Shown in pieces: positions 62,334 through 64,000 of a DNA stretch of 64,000 nucleotides (the stretch's first letter is position 1; the number at the start of each line of letters is the position of its first letter). The translations under genes were made by a program, and so were the position numbers. The stretch is from Bifidobacterium breve (GTDB lineage: Bacteria; Actinomycetota; Acidimicrobiia; Acidimicrobiales; Acidimicrobilacustridaceae). The notes below the pieces were generated by a model, which worked only from the letters and a program-made list of their open reading frames with translations, had not been told where the DNA came from and made no database searches. The stretch covers positions 62,001 through 126,000 of the forward strand of contig CAMCTY010000005.1 in assembly GCA_945878725.1 (NCBI GenBank), in the 5' to 3' direction.

Positions 62334-64000
62334 ATGATTCGAAGGTTTGCTCTCGTTGTTCTTGCCGTGCTTGTCGTGGCCTTGGGTTCATTTGCTGGTT
62401 CGACATCGGTGGGTGCGGTGGTTGATACGGCGACGGTTGTGTCGAGCCCCGACGACAGCACATTTTCCCAAAAGCTGACGTCGGTTTCGTGTGTGAGTGC
62501 CTCAAACTGTGTCGCGGTTGGTGGCGCGGGCTCGTTTCAGGTGAGAACGACGTTGGCAATGGCGTGGAATGGAACGGCGTGGTCGACCATGTCGACCCCC
62601 AACAACGGCTCAAACGAGCTGCAGTCAGTGTCGTGTGCGTCGGCATCTTCATGTGTCGCGGTTGGTAGCGCGGGCTCGCCATTTTCAGGTACGACATTGG
62701 CGATGGTGTGGGATGGATCGACGTGGTCGGCTGTGTCGAGCCCCAGCCCCAGCCCCGGCTCCAACAACAAGCTGATGTCGGTGTCGTGTACAAGTGCGTC
62801 GAACTGCGTTGCGGTTGGATTCTCCGGCACGATGAACGAAGAGACGACATTGGCGATGGTGTGGGATGGATCGGCGTGGTCGATTGTGTCGAGCCCCAAT
62901 GTCGGCACTGAATTCGTCGGCAACAAGCTGAATTCGGTGACGTGTTTGTCGGCATCATCATGTGTTGCCGTCGGTTCCACCTCCCAAGGCGGTATCGGTC
63001 AGACATTGGTGATGGTGTGGGATGGATCGGCGTGGTCGGTTGTGTCGAGCCCCAATAGCGGACAAAGCAGTAATGCGCTGAATTCGGTGACGTGTGTGAG
63101 TGCAACTAATTGTGTTGCTGCTGGAAAAGCCGGATCTAGAGAGTTGGTGATGTCTTGGGATGGTTCGGCGTGGTCGGTTGTGTCGAGCCCCAATGCCAGC
63201 GGCTCAAGCGATGAACTGATGTCGGTGTCGTGTGCGAGTGCGTCAGATTGTGTTGCTGTCGGATATACCCGCACTACCCCCGTTTCCACGTTGGTGATGG
63301 CGTGGAATGGAACGACGTGGTCGATTGTGTCGAGCCCAAATGTCGGGACTCAAGGCGATTATCTGAATTCGGCGGCGTGTGTAAGTGCAACTGAGTGTGT
63401 CGCAGTCGGCTATTCGACCTTCGATGGCTTCTCAAACAAGACGTTGGTTCAATCGTTGACCCTCTACGTGCCTCCGTCAACAACGACAACAACTGCAACA
63501 ACTACGACAACAGTGGCTCCGACCACGACAACAACATCAGCTCCGGTGACGACAACAACAAGCACTGTGGCTCCATCAACAACGACGACAAGCACGGTTC
63601 CACCGTCAACAACAACGACGACAGCTCCAGTGTCGACAACAACAAGCACAGTGGCTCCGTCAACAACGACGACAAGCACGGTTCCGCCGTCAACAACAAC
63701 GACGACAGCGGCGGTGTCGACAACAACAAGCACAGTGGCTCCGTCAACAACGACGTCGACTGTGGCTCCGACCACTTCAACAACGTTCGTGGTCACTGCG
63801 GCCAAGATCCGGCAGCTTCCCGTCGCCGTCCTCGCCCCAAATCTCACAAAGATTGGGCGTGGTCAGCGGGTGCGCTTGTCGAGTCGGGGATTCCGTCCGC
63901 GTAAATCCGTCAACCTCTATGTGGCTTCCGACCCGGTTTACCTTGGTTCGGGCGTTGCCGATGACGATGGTGTCGTCACCATCGAAGGTGTGATTCCTGA
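62334..64000 (+). CDS. Secreted seven-repeat propeller protein with Thr-rich stalk (partial, 3' end beyond window)
   Basis: An open frame of 555 complete codons with no stop before the window ends. MIRRFALVVLAVLVVALGS...SVGA is a signal peptide cut near residue 28. From residue 48 there are seven repeats of about 46-52 residues with the pattern SVSCxSASxCVAVG...TLAMVWDGSAWSxVSSPN; each has two Cys. The last repeat lacks the WDGSAWS half, and a VVSSPD strand stands before the first, so a velcro-closed seven-bladed beta-propeller is predicted. A Thr/Ser/Pro/Val stalk follows (about 382-482), then an Ig-like domain (GQRVRLSSRGFRPRKSVNLY). It is a cell-surface protein, perhaps ending in a sortase signal outside the window. 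Confidence 0.85.
   Translation, partial: MIRRFALVVLAVLVVALGSFAGSTSVGAVVDTATVVSSPDDSTFSQKLTSVSCVSASNCVAVGGAGSFQVRTTLAMAWNGTAWSTMSTPNNGSNELQSVSCASASSCVAVGSAGSPFSGTTLAMVWDGSTWSAVSSPSPSPGSNNKLMSVSCTSASNCVAVGFSGTMNEETTLAMVWDGSAWSIVSSPNVGTEFVGNKLNSVTCLSASSCVAVGSTSQGGIGQTLVMVWDGSAWSVVSSPNSGQSSNALNSVTCVSATNCVAAGKAGSRELVMSWDGSAWSVVSSPNASGSSDELMSVSCASASDCVAVGYTRTTPVSTLVMAWNGTTWSIVSSPNVGTQGDYLNSAACVSATECVAVGYSTFDGFSNKTLVQSLTLYVPPSTTTTTATTTTTVAPTTTTTSAPVTTTTSTVAPSTTTTSTVPPSTTTTTAPVSTTTSTVAPSTTTTSTVPPSTTTTTAAVSTTTSTVAPSTTTSTVAPTTSTTFVVTAAKIRQLPVAVLAPNLTKIGRGQRVRLSSRGFRPRKSVNLYVASDPVYLGSGVADDDGVVTIEGVIP
63477..63780 (+). repeat. Low-complexity repeat coding for the Thr-rich stalk
   Basis: Repeated ACAACAACAA-type units with near-identical longer copies such as GTGGCTCCGTCAACAACGAC encode STTTTSTVAPS-type stretches of the surface protein. 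The longer units recur at about 60-130-base intervals and could expand or contract by slippage. It resembles, at protein level, the STSTTSTTTPSSTTT linker of the LPATG protein at 13745-15595. Confidence 0.9.

Noticed and set aside
62302-63105. Minus-strand frame rich in His, Ser, Thr and Pro with apparent repeats
   Set aside because: Its repeats are the complement of the propeller repeats in the real plus-strand gene that runs to the window edge.
63464-63847. Val-rich minus-strand frame, and the idea that this stretch is a CRISPR array
   Set aside because: The DNA periodicity comes from codons for a Thr/Ser/Pro stalk; there are no constant-length repeats separated by unique spacers.

Overview
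The window reads as a chromosome segment from an actinobacterium, most likely of the class Acidimicrobiia. Supporting this are the dnaK-grpE-dnaJ-hspR-clpB operon with HspR as repressor, clpS next to a DUF2017 gene, two luciferase-like (LLM) flavin oxidoreductases, an EtfD-type membrane Fe-S protein, a caa3 oxidase cluster with ctaA and ctaB, moderately high GC, and frequent GTG/TTG starts. The lineage call is inference from gene content; no rRNA is present. No phage, IS element or CRISPR array was seen.

Layout. 1-4400: the end of a cold-shock protein, a heme-barrel protein and inositol-3-phosphate synthase on the minus strand, a LysR regulator with a clear operator, a small membrane protein and purU. 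4415-13136: probable surface-glycan functions, namely a glycosyltransferase-TPR-propeller fusion, two tandem phosphodiester-glycosidase-like proteins, and two overlapping FkbM-type methyltransferase genes, with one LLM oxidoreductase between them. 13178-15595: an EthD-like protein, tRNA-Gly(CCC) trailed by two tandem copies of its own 3' end, and an LPATG-anchored beta-helix surface protein. 15713-21876: metabolic and regulatory genes (NTF2-like, crotonase-like, dcd, etfD-like, a cyclic-nucleotide-binding protein, an orphan winged-helix protein, gpmA).

22137-28593 is the heat-shock operon, preceded by a degenerate HAIR-like operator. 28694-39657 is a long purine run, purA-D-B-C-S-Q-L-F-M, followed by pyrE, an ACT-domain malic enzyme, a HAD phosphatase and an HSL-type esterase. 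A strong terminator and three tRNA genes (Phe, Asp, Glu) separate this from a minus-strand DUF2017-clpS-ctaA group.

45874-55443 is the respiratory region: ctaB, then three genes encoding an oxidase-like membrane module whose subunit I homologue has lost every heme and copper histidine, then the intact caa3 oxidase ctaC-D-E-F and ctaG. This inert oxidase-like triad is the best candidate in the window for an undescribed system. 55444-62166 holds an ABC exporter, serS, a CLC channel that may be of the fluoride type, pdxH, an LLM oxidoreductase and a TetR regulator. The window ends inside a long secreted protein (62334 to beyond 64000) that looks like a seven-bladed propeller with velcro closure, a Thr-rich stalk and an Ig-like domain.
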